Source: Pirellulales bacterium | Lineage (GTDB): Bacteria; Planctomycetota; Planctomycetia; Pirellulales; JAEUIK01 | Assembly (NCBI GenBank): GCA_019636335.1 | Contig: JAHBXR010000001.1 | Location: 234,712 to 298,711 of the forward strand | Length of the DNA: 64,000 nt | Direction of reading: 5' to 3' | In this document: piece after piece, positions 10,906-19,400 of the stretch | Numbering within the stretch: the stretch's first letter is position 1 | Layout of the letters: every line of letters begins with the position of its first letter | Notes under the pieces: generated by a model | Told to the model about the DNA's origin: nothing | The model's database searches: none | The model's input: only the letters and a program-made list of their open reading frames with translations | Translations under genes and position numbers: made by a program

Positions 10906-12738
10906 CTAGAACGCCGCGGGGCGTTTTTCGCCGTCGGCCGCTGGTTCCTCCGCCTCGGCCATTGGACGCTTGCTCTTCTTCTTGTGATCCGCTGGCTTGA
11001 TGGTCGAGTAGAAGCCGAACATCATTTCGTCCCACGTCTGCTCGCCCCATTTCACTTCCTTCGTGGGGTCGGGGTTTGACGGGTTCTGGTCCGAGTTGTC
11101 GAACGAGGCGGTGCAGACCATGCGGCTGCCCGCCGGAATGACTTTGGGTTCCTGGAGCATGTACCAGAGTTGCCAGTTGAAGTCGTACTTGGGCACGTCG
11201 AGCAAGGTCTCCATCGTGCCGTCCGGGTACTTCAATTCGTACTTGAACGACTTGCCCCGCACGTGCATGTGCGGGTTCATACCAAGCAGAATGGTCTCGC
11301 GGCGGAACTTCTGCTCGGCCACGACGACGTGGTTGCCGGCATGGGGCGGAATCTTGAAGAGGAAGTTTCCGCAGGCGCCCCCCTGTACTTCCTGCGTGAC
11401 CTCCTTGGGGTCGGCGTAGACGAAACCGACGTAGCTGCGGTCGGTGGTTGCCTTGCCATTGGGGGTGTAGTGATTTTGGAACATGAGCTTCGAGCCGGCG
11501 GGGATCTTGATCGCGGCGCCATTTTCCAAGCGGCGCGGCGTCATGCCCGGCGCGAAGGCCATCTGCGGGCTGCCAAACTGGCTGGCCCCCGGCGCCTGGA
11601 TGAAGACGATCACGTGATGCACGACGGCGGGATTCCCCGCCTTGACCTCGGCCTCTTTGATCCACTTGTCTTCGGTGAAGCCGGGATCGACCGTGTAGTA
11701 CTGGTAGTCGACGGCCCCCTCGGCGGGAATCGCGAAGGGCTCGTCACTCATGTAGAAGACATCGTCCGGCTGCGAGATGCCCCAGCCTTCGGCGAACTCG
11801 ATCGGCTCGGGCAGTTGCGCGGGGTCCCCCTCGGGGCAACCGTTTTCGACCCAGCGATCGATCCGCTCCAGCTCTTCGCTCGAGAGGGAGGGATTGTTCT
11901 TGAAGTCGCCATGCTCGGGGGATGCCTGCCAGGGGGGCATGCGGCGGTTGTGGACCACCTCGCGCACCATGTCGGCCCAGCCCAGCACGTCTTCGTAACT
12001 GGTCAGCACGAACGGCGCCACCTGGCCTTCGTGGTGGCATTCGGTGCAGTGCTTCTGCATGATCCGCGAGATCTGATTCGCGTAGGTCACCTCGTCCGAG
12101 GTCGACGTGTGCTTGACGCGGCCGATCAGGCAGCCTGGCGGATCGGTGGCAGGCTCGGTCACTTCCTTGCCCGCGAGCAGTTCCTCGATCGCGACTTCCA
12201 AGTCGTGTCGGCCGGCCTGCTTCTTCTGCACGCCGACGCTGTACTGATCGTCGATCCGTCCGACGTAACGCACGGCGCGATCGGCGTCGAGCAGAAAGAC
12301 TTCTGGCGTGCGCTCCGCGCCGAACTGGTCGGCCACGCGGTTGCCGACATCCTTGAGCACGGGAAAGGTGAGTTCCAGCTTTGCGGCATGGGCCGCTACT
12401 TCGCTGGGGGTATCCTGCTGGTTCGAGTTGATGCCGATGACGGCGACCCCTTCGGGCTTCAGCTTCTCGGCAAGGCTCGAAAGTCGCGGAGCATAGAGGT
12501 TCGCCAGCGGGCACTCGGTGCCCAGGAACGCGACGATCACGAGCTTCGCGTCGGCCAGATCGGCGAGCGAGCGCTGCTTGCCGTGCGCGTCGGTCAGCTC
12601 GAAGTTGTCGATCTTCTTGCCGAGCCGCGCGTGGCTGGCGGTTTCCGAGTGGCCGCTCGAGGCCAAGCCGGCCATCAGGGCCACGACCAGAACCAGGCCG
12701 GCAAAACGAGACGGAGCCGTACGGAGCGATCGCAGCAT
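10906..12738 (-). CDS. Secreted redoxin - c-type heme - copper monooxygenase-like fusion protein
   Basis: A 610-residue exported protein starting at ATG 12738 (AGGGA upstream), with a signal peptide (FAGLVLVVALMAGLASSGHS). Domain 1 (about 40-195) is a TlpA/AhpC-like redoxin with a single candidate active cysteine, C76 in GTECPLAN, and no second Cys of a CxxC pair. Domain 2 has a c-type heme site, C231-x2-C234-H235, plus an MPPW segment near residues 267-270 (possible axial Met). Domain 3 (about 340-600) resembles peptidylglycine monooxygenase-type copper domains. It shows ligand candidates H374-H375, H423, H490-x-H492 and M540, matching the HH / H / HxH / M order. The substrate is unknown; a periplasmic redox enzyme is inferred. 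Confidence 0.82.
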   Translation of the reverse strand: MLRSLRTAPSRFAGLVLVVALMAGLASSGHSETASHARLGKKIDNFELTDAHGKQRSLADLADAKLVIVAFLGTECPLANLYAPRLSSLAEKLKPEGVAVIGINSNQQDTPSEVAAHAAKLELTFPVLKDVGNRVADQFGAERTPEVFLLDADRAVRYVGRIDDQYSVGVQKKQAGRHDLEVAIEELLAGKEVTEPATDPPGCLIGRVKHTSTSDEVTYANQISRIMQKHCTECHHEGQVAPFVLTSYEDVLGWADMVREVVHNRRMPPWQASPEHGDFKNNPSLSSEELERIDRWVENGCPEGDPAQLPEPIEFAEGWGISQPDDVFYMSDEPFAIPAEGAVDYQYYTVDPGFTEDKWIKEAEVKAGNPAVVHHVIVFIQAPGASQFGSPQMAFAPGMTPRRLENGAAIKIPAGSKLMFQNHYTPNGKATTDRSYVGFVYADPKEVTQEVQGGACGNFLFKIPPHAGNHVVVAEQKFRRETILLGMNPHMHVRGKSFKYELKYPDGTMETLLDVPKYDFNWQLWYMLQEPKVIPAGSRMVCTASFDNSDQNPSNPDPTKEVKWGEQTWDEMMFGFYSTIKPADHKKKSKRPMAEAEEPAADGEKRPAAF

Positions 12739-12894
12739 GGCTATCCCTACTTGGGTGAATGAGCTCTGCACAGGAAGTCGTTGCCCGGGCAGGGGGGGAC
12801 CTCCACCTTCAGAGAACAAGAGGCGTGCTAAGAATACAATAGCGATTGGTGCAAGTCATTACTCGCACGCGGGCAAGGTCGTTTCAAACGACCG

Positions 12895-13386
12895 CTACAT
12901 GGGGCGATTCGGATCCTTGATCTGCCCGGCTTCGTCATTCATGACGTCATAGCGCCGATTCTCAGGCTTGTCGAGCGGCACGCTGCCGGCCAGCCCCGCG
13001 AGCCCCTTCTTGCCGGCGAGCCCAGCACGTTCCAGGAGCGAACGGCCAAAGATGTTCGACTTCAAGTCGTCGTTGGGGGGAGGACCGACGGCGCCCAAAT
13101 CCATCGGCGCGTACTCCACCGTGTAGACGTGTTTGGCAACCGCCAGGGTATCGCCCGGATCGAGCCGCTTTTCGGTCACCCGAGCGCCATTCACTTTGAC
13201 GCCGTTGCGGCTTTGCAGATCCTTCACATACCAATAGCCGCCGTTGACGGTCAGTTGGCAGTGGTGTGCCGAGACGTTGGGAAAGCGCAGCACGATGTCG
13301 CAGCTCTCGCGACGACCGATGAGCACGTTTTTCTTCTTCAGCGGAATGGTATCTCCGCCACCGGTCGGAACGAGCTCGCCGTACAT
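12895..13386 (-). CDS. FHA domain-containing protein
   Basis: A 163-residue protein beginning MYGELVPTGGG. The forkhead-associated fold spans about residues 15-95 with the conserved IGRRESCDI, NVSAHHCQL and DLQSRNGVKVNG motifs that bind phosphothreonine. The C-terminal 70 residues are low in predicted structure (GLAGKKGLAGLAG, DKPENRRYDVMNDEAG). The start at 13386 has AAGGGA nine bases upstream. No kinase gene adjoins it. A role in Ser/Thr kinase signalling is inferred from the domain only. Confidence 0.9.
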   Translation of the reverse strand: MYGELVPTGGGDTIPLKKKNVLIGRRESCDIVLRFPNVSAHHCQLTVNGGYWYVKDLQSRNGVKVNGARVTEKRLDPGDTLAVAKHVYTVEYAPMDLGAVGPPPNDDLKSNIFGRSLLERAGLAGKKGLAGLAGSVPLDKPENRRYDVMNDEAGQIKDPNRPM

Positions 13387-13617
13387 GCGCCGCAATCCCT
13401 TTTGAATCGACTAGGGCAAGCCCGCACCCTGAGCGAACTTGCCATCTCGCACGAATCCACCGGCGTCCGTGCTGCGTTGGCCTGGTGCCACACAGACGCT
13501 AAGATCAATGCTGAAAGACGGTTTCAGTCTAGGCAGCCCCTGCGGCTGCGTCAACGAATCTTGGCGCCAAGGTCGTGTGTTTACAGGTCGGGTGCCACTC
13601 GGCGCTCAAGGTAACGG

Positions 13618-14574
13618 ATGATGGCATCGGACACCGGCATTTCGACGCTCGACTGGCGCGCGGCCGGGCTTCGCTACCACGCCTACAACCACTACCTGCG
13701 GCGCAAGTTCGGCGGCCGCGTGCAGAAGGTGAGTCTCGACGCCGGTTTCACCTGCCCCAACGTCGATGGGACCGTGGCCATCGGCGGTTGCGTCTTTTGC
13801 GACAACCGCAGCTTCAGTCCCAGCCGACGGGTGCCGCGGACGTCGATCCGCGGTCAACTCGAGGAGGGCATCCGGCGGTTGAAGTGGCGCTACGACGTCG
13901 ACCGCTTCATGGCCTATTTTCAGCCGGCAACGAATACGTATGCCCCGGTCGAGCGGCTTGAGCCGCTCTATCGCGAGGCGATCGACGATCCCCGCGTCGT
14001 AGGCCTGGCTATCGGCACCCGTCCCGATTGCGTGCCCGACCCCGTGCTCGATCTGCTGAGCGATCTTGCCCGGACGACCTATCTGTCGCTCGAGCTGGGC
14101 ATGCAGTCGATGCACGACCGTTCGCTCACGTGGATGAATCGGGCGCACGACCACGCGAGCTTTCTCGACGCGATGTCGCGCGCTCGCGGACGGGGCTTCG
14201 AATTGTGCGCGCACGTCATCATCGGAGTGCCGGGCGAGAGTCGCGACGATATCCTGGCGACGGCGCGGGAACTCGCACGGCTGAAGATCGACGCCGTGAA
14301 GCTGCACAACCTTTACGCGGTGCGCAAGACACCGTTGGGAGATTGGGTGGCGGCGGGCGAAGTCAAGCTCATGGAGCGCGACGAGTACATTGCGACCGTG
14401 GTCGACTTTCTCGAACTGCTGCCGCCGGAGTGCGTCGTCGAGCGCGTGAGTGGCGAAGCGCCGCCCGATTATCTCGTCGGTCCAGCCTGGTGCCTCGACA
14501 AGCCCGAGATCCGCCGTGCGCTCGACGGCGAGTTCCGCCGGCGCGATACGTGGCAGGGGAAGTGCTTCAAGTAG
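13618..14574 (+). CDS. TIGR01212/YhcC-type radical SAM protein
   Basis: A 318-residue radical SAM enzyme. The cluster-binding cysteines are in CPNVDGTVAIGGCVFC, the widely spaced C-x12-C-x2-C of the YhcC family rather than CxxxCxxC. It is followed by YFQPATNTYAP, GTRPDCVPD, LELGMQSMHD and HVIIGVPGE, all family hallmarks. The biochemical role of the family is not firmly established. Start codons at 13618 and 13621 (ATGATG) are equivalent. The stop codon TAG (14572-14574) is part of the GTAG foot of a REP-like element. Confidence 0.92.
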   Translation: MMASDTGISTLDWRAAGLRYHAYNHYLRRKFGGRVQKVSLDAGFTCPNVDGTVAIGGCVFCDNRSFSPSRRVPRTSIRGQLEEGIRRLKWRYDVDRFMAYFQPATNTYAPVERLEPLYREAIDDPRVVGLAIGTRPDCVPDPVLDLLSDLARTTYLSLELGMQSMHDRSLTWMNRAHDHASFLDAMSRARGRGFELCAHVIIGVPGESRDDILATARELARLKIDAVKLHNLYAVRKTPLGDWVAAGEVKLMERDEYIATVVDFLELLPPECVVERVSGEAPPDYLVGPAWCLDKPEIRRALDGEFRRRDTWQGKCFK

Positions 14575-14650
14575 GTCAGGTACGCGCGTACCTGACAATC
14601 AATCGAGTTTGCCACATCGAACGATGTCAGGTACGGAGTACCTGACCTAC
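14571..14650. repeat. REP-like doublet (REPIN/BIME) with GTAG feet
   Basis: Two hairpins face each other. GTAG (14571-14574) precedes a perfect palindrome (14575-14596, half-site GTCAGGTACGC). In mirror image, a second palindrome (14626-14646, arms GTCAGGTAC/GTACCTGAC) is followed by CTAC (14647-14650). The outer 15 bases (14569-14583 and 14638-14652) are perfect inverted repeats. A GTAG tetranucleotide at the hairpin foot is the hallmark of REPs mobilised by RAYT transposases. Both convergent genes stop inside these feet, and the element probably also serves as a bidirectional terminator. Confidence 0.75.
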
Positions 14651-17600
14651 TTCCTCTCATCCTTCCACACCTGACGCTTGGCTTTGAGCAGCCGTTCGGT
14701 GTAGCTCTCCGGCTCCTGGTCTTTTTCCGGCGCCAGCGACGTGGGTTTAGGCTTCGGCGTTTCGCGTGGTGCGATCAGCGTGGACTTTATTTCTGAAGCT
14801 AGGTCGACGTTCGTCGTCGCGGCGGGCGTGCCTTCTTGCGGCTCGAAGTGGGCGGCCGCGCGGCGTTCCTCCATCTGGCGATGGATCGCTTCCTTGCGCG
14901 CCTGCAAGCGCGCCATGGCTACCGGAGCAGGTTGTAAACGCTCGCGGCGCAGCACGCGATCGCGCACGAGGGCGAGCTTCCCGTAGATCCAACTTGGATC
15001 GACCATCACGCGACGGTTGAACACGTCGGCGAAGAACAGGCACGCCACGATGAAGGCGAGCACGTGCCACGCCGATTGTCGGCTGCTGGCCAGCGGCAGA
15101 TCGCGGCGGAAGACGTTGACTCCCACCGCCTGTTCGAGCGACTCGTCGTCCGTAGGCTCTGGAATCACCTGGCCCGACTTGCCCCCCTCGGGCACGATCG
15201 ATGCCAGCCGTTCGAGCAACGCGGCATTGCTTTCTCGATCGGCGAATTCTGGGGAGTAGGGCACGCTGACGCCCCCCCGCACGGCCGCGCCACCGCCGGC
15301 AGGATGAATCGAGAAGAAGTAACTGCCGGGTTTGGTCGCCGGGAACTTACCCACGTATCGGCCTGGCGCGGTCTGCGTCAGCCGAATATCGCTCGAGGCG
15401 AGGTCGGGGCCGATGATCGTGCCCGACAGGTCGAGAAAATTCAGATACTCGGCCTGCTCGTCGAGCGCCGTTACGACGAGCTCGACCTGTCGATCGCGCA
15501 CGTCGGCGTAGACCGATAGATTGCCCTCTTCGTCCGAGGGGCGCATCGACCAGCGGACCATTTGCGAGAAGAGCTTGTCGTACCCTGACCAGTTGGCCCA
15601 CTGCTTGGTCCAGCGCTGTCCCGCGTCGGTGGTGAAGGCCACGCTGCGCCCCAGGCCATATTGCCACGCCGCCAGCACGGTATTGGTGTGCGCCGGCGGC
15701 TTGTCGGATCGCAAAACCGACTCGACCAGGGGATGTTCCTTGACGGTCGTCATCACGAAACCGGTCAGCGGCGGCAGCGGCCCTTCGATTCCGCCCAGCA
15801 TTTCGTGCGGATAAACCTGCCGTGCGGCGAAGCCGTTGGCATCTTCGTAGACCAGGGGCCGCGCGACCGTCATGGCCTCGCGCATGAAGATCTTGGGAAT
15901 GGCGCTGGGATTGTTGACCTGGTAGAACTTGCCCCCGCCGGCGGTCGCGATGCGGTTGAGCAGGCTGCTGGCCGAATCAGCTCCGACGGCGACGGCGGTG
16001 GTGGTGATGCCGGCGCGTTTCATGTCGGCGGCGATGCGTTCGAAGCCACTGCCGTTCGTCTGTCCGTCGGTGAGCACGATGACGTGCTTGACCCCCGCTT
16101 CGGCTTTGCGAATGGCGGCATAGCCCATCTCGAGCCCGGGCATCATGTCGGTGCCGCCGCCGGCCCCCATCCGCGAGATCTGGCGCGCCGTATGATCGTA
16201 GTTGTCGATGCGTTTCATGGGCACGATCGTCTTGGCTTCGGAATCGAACGCCACGACGCCGAGCAGATCGCGTTCGCCGAGCACCTTCATGGCGGCGATG
16301 GCGGCGGCCTTGCTCAGCTCGATTTTTTCGCCCGACATGGAGCCCGACGTATCGAGCACGAGCATCAGCGCGCCGGTGGGGACGACTTTGGCGTTCTGCA
16401 CGTGGAAGTCGACGGGCATCGCCTCTTCGAGCTTGGTGTTGGCCCAGCCGCCGGCGCCGAAGCTTTGCGGCCCGCCGAGCATGATCAGCCCGGCTCCCAT
16501 TTGCTGCGTGTTGCGCACGAGCATGTCGATCTGCTGCTCGCTGAACTCGGTCACCTCCTGGGCGTTGCCGGCGCTGGCTCGGGCGACGTTGGCCAGGATG
16601 ACCGTATCGTAACGTTGCAGTTGGGCGAGATTCGTGAAGAGCTGATCGCTGGTCTGCACGGTCACCTCGACGTCGGCCGCGCGGAGCCGTTCGACCAGGT
16701 GGGCGAATTCGCCGGGGCGCTCCCAGTCCTCGACCAGCAGCACCTGGCCGCGACCTTCGACGCGCGCGAAGCCGGTGGCCTCGTTGTTCTGGTAGAGGCT
16801 GTCGTCTTGGGGATCGTCGGCGACGAAGCGGGCCTTGTAGGTATAGAAATCGGGGGACGGCGCCTCGTCGCGGAAGGTGAAGACGTGCTTTTCGTCCTGC
16901 AGCGTCACCGGCTGTTCGACGAGCAGCTCGTCGCGATCTCCCACGGAGCGCAGCACGCGCAAACGCCCCGTCACGGGCAGGTCGGCTTCGCCGGCGCGCG
17001 AGCGCTGCAACACGACGCGCACGTCGAAGGGGGATCCCTCGCGCACCACGGTCGGCAACACGACCTTCTCGACGGCTACCTCGTTCGTCGCGTTTCGCGC
17101 CAGCGGAATGACGTCGATGCCGATGCCCGAATCGGCCAGGCGCTGCGCCTGGTCCCAAGCGTCGCCGATGTTCTCGTTGCCGTCGCTGACGATGACGATG
17201 CGCTTCGACGTGTCGGGGGGGAAGGCGGCGCGGGCCAGCTCGATGGCGTCGGAGAGATTGGTGGCCTCGGTGTCGACGAGCGTTTCGAAGTTCTTGGGCA
17301 GATTCGTGTCGGCGGCCAGCGGGGGGACCTCGAAGGCCGCGTCGGCGCCAAACACGATCACGCCGGCGCGATCTTCGCGGTCGACGTTGCGATGCTCGCG
17401 GACCGAGCGATTCACGTACTCGATGAGCGCCTCGGTCCGTTCGCCCGGCACGCTGAGGCTGCGATCGACCAGGTACATGACCGTGACGCGGTCGTTCGTG
17501 CGGACGAGCTCGACGCCGGCCAGGGCCAGGATCAGCCCCGTCGCGACCGCCGTGCGCAGCGCGAGTGCCAGCCAGCGACGCGCGCCGCCGAGCGCTGCAA

Positions 17601-17691
17601 GGCTGTGCCGGCCCAGGACCCAGAACAGGGGCACCACGGCCAGCAGCCACAGGTAGATCGGCCGATCGAAATGGAGCGAGTAGTCGAACAT
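14647..17691 (-). CDS. Large membrane-anchored vWA protein with two MIDAS domains and a glutamine-amidotransferase-like domain
   Basis: A 1014-residue protein (start ATG 17691, MFDYSLHFDRPIYLW; an upstream ATG at 17769 is possible). N-terminal membrane helices (about 11-27 and 42-62) lead into vWA domain 1 with MIDAS DRSLS (76-80). Then come an Ig-like region, a GATase1-like Rossmann segment (about 313-430, LIMLGGPQSFGAGGW) and vWA domain 2 with DTSGS (447-451). A late transmembrane helix (SAWHVLAFIVACLFFADVF) precedes a charged cytoplasmic tail. This architecture is common in planctomycetes; its function is unknown, possibly metal-dependent surface or complex assembly. It converges with yhcC. 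Confidence 0.85.
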   Translation of the reverse strand: MFDYSLHFDRPIYLWLLAVVPLFWVLGRHSLAALGGARRWLALALRTAVATGLILALAGVELVRTNDRVTVMYLVDRSLSVPGERTEALIEYVNRSVREHRNVDREDRAGVIVFGADAAFEVPPLAADTNLPKNFETLVDTEATNLSDAIELARAAFPPDTSKRIVIVSDGNENIGDAWDQAQRLADSGIGIDVIPLARNATNEVAVEKVVLPTVVREGSPFDVRVVLQRSRAGEADLPVTGRLRVLRSVGDRDELLVEQPVTLQDEKHVFTFRDEAPSPDFYTYKARFVADDPQDDSLYQNNEATGFARVEGRGQVLLVEDWERPGEFAHLVERLRAADVEVTVQTSDQLFTNLAQLQRYDTVILANVARASAGNAQEVTEFSEQQIDMLVRNTQQMGAGLIMLGGPQSFGAGGWANTKLEEAMPVDFHVQNAKVVPTGALMLVLDTSGSMSGEKIELSKAAAIAAMKVLGERDLLGVVAFDSEAKTIVPMKRIDNYDHTARQISRMGAGGGTDMMPGLEMGYAAIRKAEAGVKHVIVLTDGQTNGSGFERIAADMKRAGITTTAVAVGADSASSLLNRIATAGGGKFYQVNNPSAIPKIFMREAMTVARPLVYEDANGFAARQVYPHEMLGGIEGPLPPLTGFVMTTVKEHPLVESVLRSDKPPAHTNTVLAAWQYGLGRSVAFTTDAGQRWTKQWANWSGYDKLFSQMVRWSMRPSDEEGNLSVYADVRDRQVELVVTALDEQAEYLNFLDLSGTIIGPDLASSDIRLTQTAPGRYVGKFPATKPGSYFFSIHPAGGGAAVRGGVSVPYSPEFADRESNAALLERLASIVPEGGKSGQVIPEPTDDESLEQAVGVNVFRRDLPLASSRQSAWHVLAFIVACLFFADVFNRRVMVDPSWIYGKLALVRDRVLRRERLQPAPVAMARLQARKEAIHRQMEERRAAAHFEPQEGTPAATTNVDLASEIKSTLIAPRETPKPKPTSLAPEKDQEPESYTERLLKAKRQVWKDERK

Positions 17692-17887
17692 GTTCGCGGC
17701 GAAGCGTCCGGTGCGTTTTCCCGTGGGTCGGAGGCCGCCCCCTCGCGCGGAGGCCATGTGCCGTTTCATTGTATGCCGGCGAGGCCGGGGCGACAGCCAC
17801 GCCAGGATTTCACGCACGTGACGTACTCGCCACGTGCGGCGAAAGAGATAGAATCGTGCGTTCCTTGTGCCCCTGGAAGGACACGCC

Positions 17888-18403
17888 ATGAGCCTGAAAG
17901 ACCGACTGCGCCGACAACTCGAACAGACGCGGGCCTACAGCGAGCGCCTGCTGGCCGCCTTTCACACGCCCGAGCAATGGACCCATCAGGTTCACGAGCG
18001 GGCGAATCATGCCTTGTGGTTTGCGGGGCACATGGGGGTCACCGACAACTTTTTCATCTCGCTGGTCGATCCGTCTCTCGCGCGCGAGCAGGAAGACTTC
18101 CCGGCGAAGTTCGGCATCGGCTCGCAGCCGACGTCGAATCCGGCCGACTATCCGGCGTCTGGTGAAGTGCTGACCTACATGCGCGATCGCCGGGGGACGT
18201 TCCTGGCCTTGCTCGATCGCATGAGCGACGAGGAACTCGCGCGTCCGATGCCGGCCGGCACGCCCGACTTTCTGCCGGATGTCGGCTCCGTGTTTCAGGC
18301 GGCCGCCTGGCACGAAGGGCTGCACGTCGGACAGGTGACTGTCGCCCATCGAGCGCTGGGGCACGATCCGTTTGTCCTGGCGCCTCCCAAGGCCAGCCAC
18401 TGA
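17888..18403 (+). CDS. DinB family protein
   Basis: A 171-residue four-helix-bundle protein of the DinB/YfiT superfamily, starting MSLKDRLRRQLEQTRAYSER. GGAAGGA six bases upstream fixes the start at 17888. Candidate metal ligands are His in NHALWFAGHM and His-x3-His in WHEGLHVGQV, the usual triad pattern for a divalent metal. The family includes thiol-dependent metalloenzymes, but no substrate can be assigned here. It is divergent from the vWA gene and 33 bases ahead of mch, so it may share mch's transcript. Confidence 0.88.
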   Translation: MSLKDRLRRQLEQTRAYSERLLAAFHTPEQWTHQVHERANHALWFAGHMGVTDNFFISLVDPSLAREQEDFPAKFGIGSQPTSNPADYPASGEVLTYMRDRRGTFLALLDRMSDEELARPMPAGTPDFLPDVGSVFQAAAWHEGLHVGQVTVAHRALGHDPFVLAPPKASH

Positions 18404-18436
18404 TTGCCACTCATTTTCTCCTGGGGTTTCGCTGAA

Positions 18437-19384
18437 GTGAATCTGAACCGCCGAGTATCCGGACTGGTCGAGCGCATCATTCAAGCCGCCGACGAACTGC
18501 GACTGGAGGTTCACGAGCTTCCGGCCGGCGGCCGGATCGTCGATTTGGGCGTCCAGGCCGAGGGGAGCCTCAAGGCCGGTCGCCTCCTGGCCGAGGTCTG
18601 CCTGGCGGCGCTGGGGCACGTGCGTTTTACCTCCTCTACGGATTCGCCGGCCACGGGGGTCGCCGTCGAGGTGACCACCGATCAGCCGGTGGCCGCCTGC
18701 CTGGCGTCGCAATATGCCGGCTGGCGCGTTTCGCGGGGAAAATACTTTGCCATGGGTTCGGGACCGATGCGGGCCGCGGCCGGTCGGGAGGAGATCTTCG
18801 ATACGCTCGAGCTGCGCGAAGAGGTGGAGCTGGCCATCGGGGTGCTTGAGGCTGCCAAACTTCCTCCGGATGAAGTCTTCGAGGAACTGGCCGAGGCCTG
18901 CCGCGTCGACCGGCAATCGTTGACGTTGCTGGTGGCCCCCACGGCCAGCCAGGCGGGCAATGTGCAAATCGTCGCGCGTTCGGTCGAAACGGCCCTGCAC
19001 AAGCTCCACGAGTTGAAGTTTGACCTGTCGCGGATTGTCAGTGGTCACGGCACCGCGCCGCTACCGCCGGTGGCCGCCGACGATCTACAAGGCATCGGCC
19101 GGACGAACGACGCGATTCTGTATGGAGCGTCGGTGACGCTGTGGGTGCGAGGGGACGATGCTTCGCTGGAAGAGATCGGTCCGCGGGTGCCGAGCAGCGC
19201 CTCGTCCGATCATGGTCGCCCGTTCGCGGAGATCTTCCAACACTACGAGTACGACTTCTACAAGATCGATCCGCAGCTCTTCAGTCCGGCAGTGATCCGG
19301 CTGGTGAATCTCGATACAGGGCGCGCGTTTCGTTTTGGGCAACACTTGCCCGACGTGCTCGCCCGATCGTTCGGCATGGCTTGA
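18437..19384 (+). CDS. mch: Methenyltetrahydromethanopterin cyclohydrolase
   Basis: Interconverts methenyl-H4MPT and formyl-H4MPT in the tetrahydromethanopterin C1 oxidation/detoxification pathway. The 315-residue protein begins at GTG 18437 (VNLNRRVSGLVERIIQAADEL), the usual Mch N-terminus; a TTG at 18404 is less likely. Family features include the glycine-rich GGRIVDLGVQAEGS segment, SGPMRA-like GSGPMRAAAGREE, and the C-terminal DFYKIDPQLFSPA with GRAFRFG. The length matches archaeal and methylotroph homologues. It is followed 16 bases later by an ATP-grasp gene, an arrangement known from bacterial H4MPT clusters. No fae, mtdB or fhc genes are in the window. Confidence 0.93.
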   Translation: MNLNRRVSGLVERIIQAADELRLEVHELPAGGRIVDLGVQAEGSLKAGRLLAEVCLAALGHVRFTSSTDSPATGVAVEVTTDQPVAACLASQYAGWRVSRGKYFAMGSGPMRAAAGREEIFDTLELREEVELAIGVLEAAKLPPDEVFEELAEACRVDRQSLTLLVAPTASQAGNVQIVARSVETALHKLHELKFDLSRIVSGHGTAPLPPVAADDLQGIGRTNDAILYGASVTLWVRGDDASLEEIGPRVPSSASSDHGRPFAEIFQHYEYDFYKIDPQLFSPAVIRLVNLDTGRAFRFGQHLPDVLARSFGMA

Positions 19385-19400
19385 AGGCGGAGGGAGCACG

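Noticed and set aside
11170..12762. 530-codon plus-strand frame opposite the redoxin/copper gene
   Set aside because: Shadow frame; the minus strand has signal peptide, heme and copper motifs.
15661..18165. 834-codon plus-strand frame opposite the vWA gene
   Set aside because: Shadow frame running into DinB in the wrong frame; no domain recognised.
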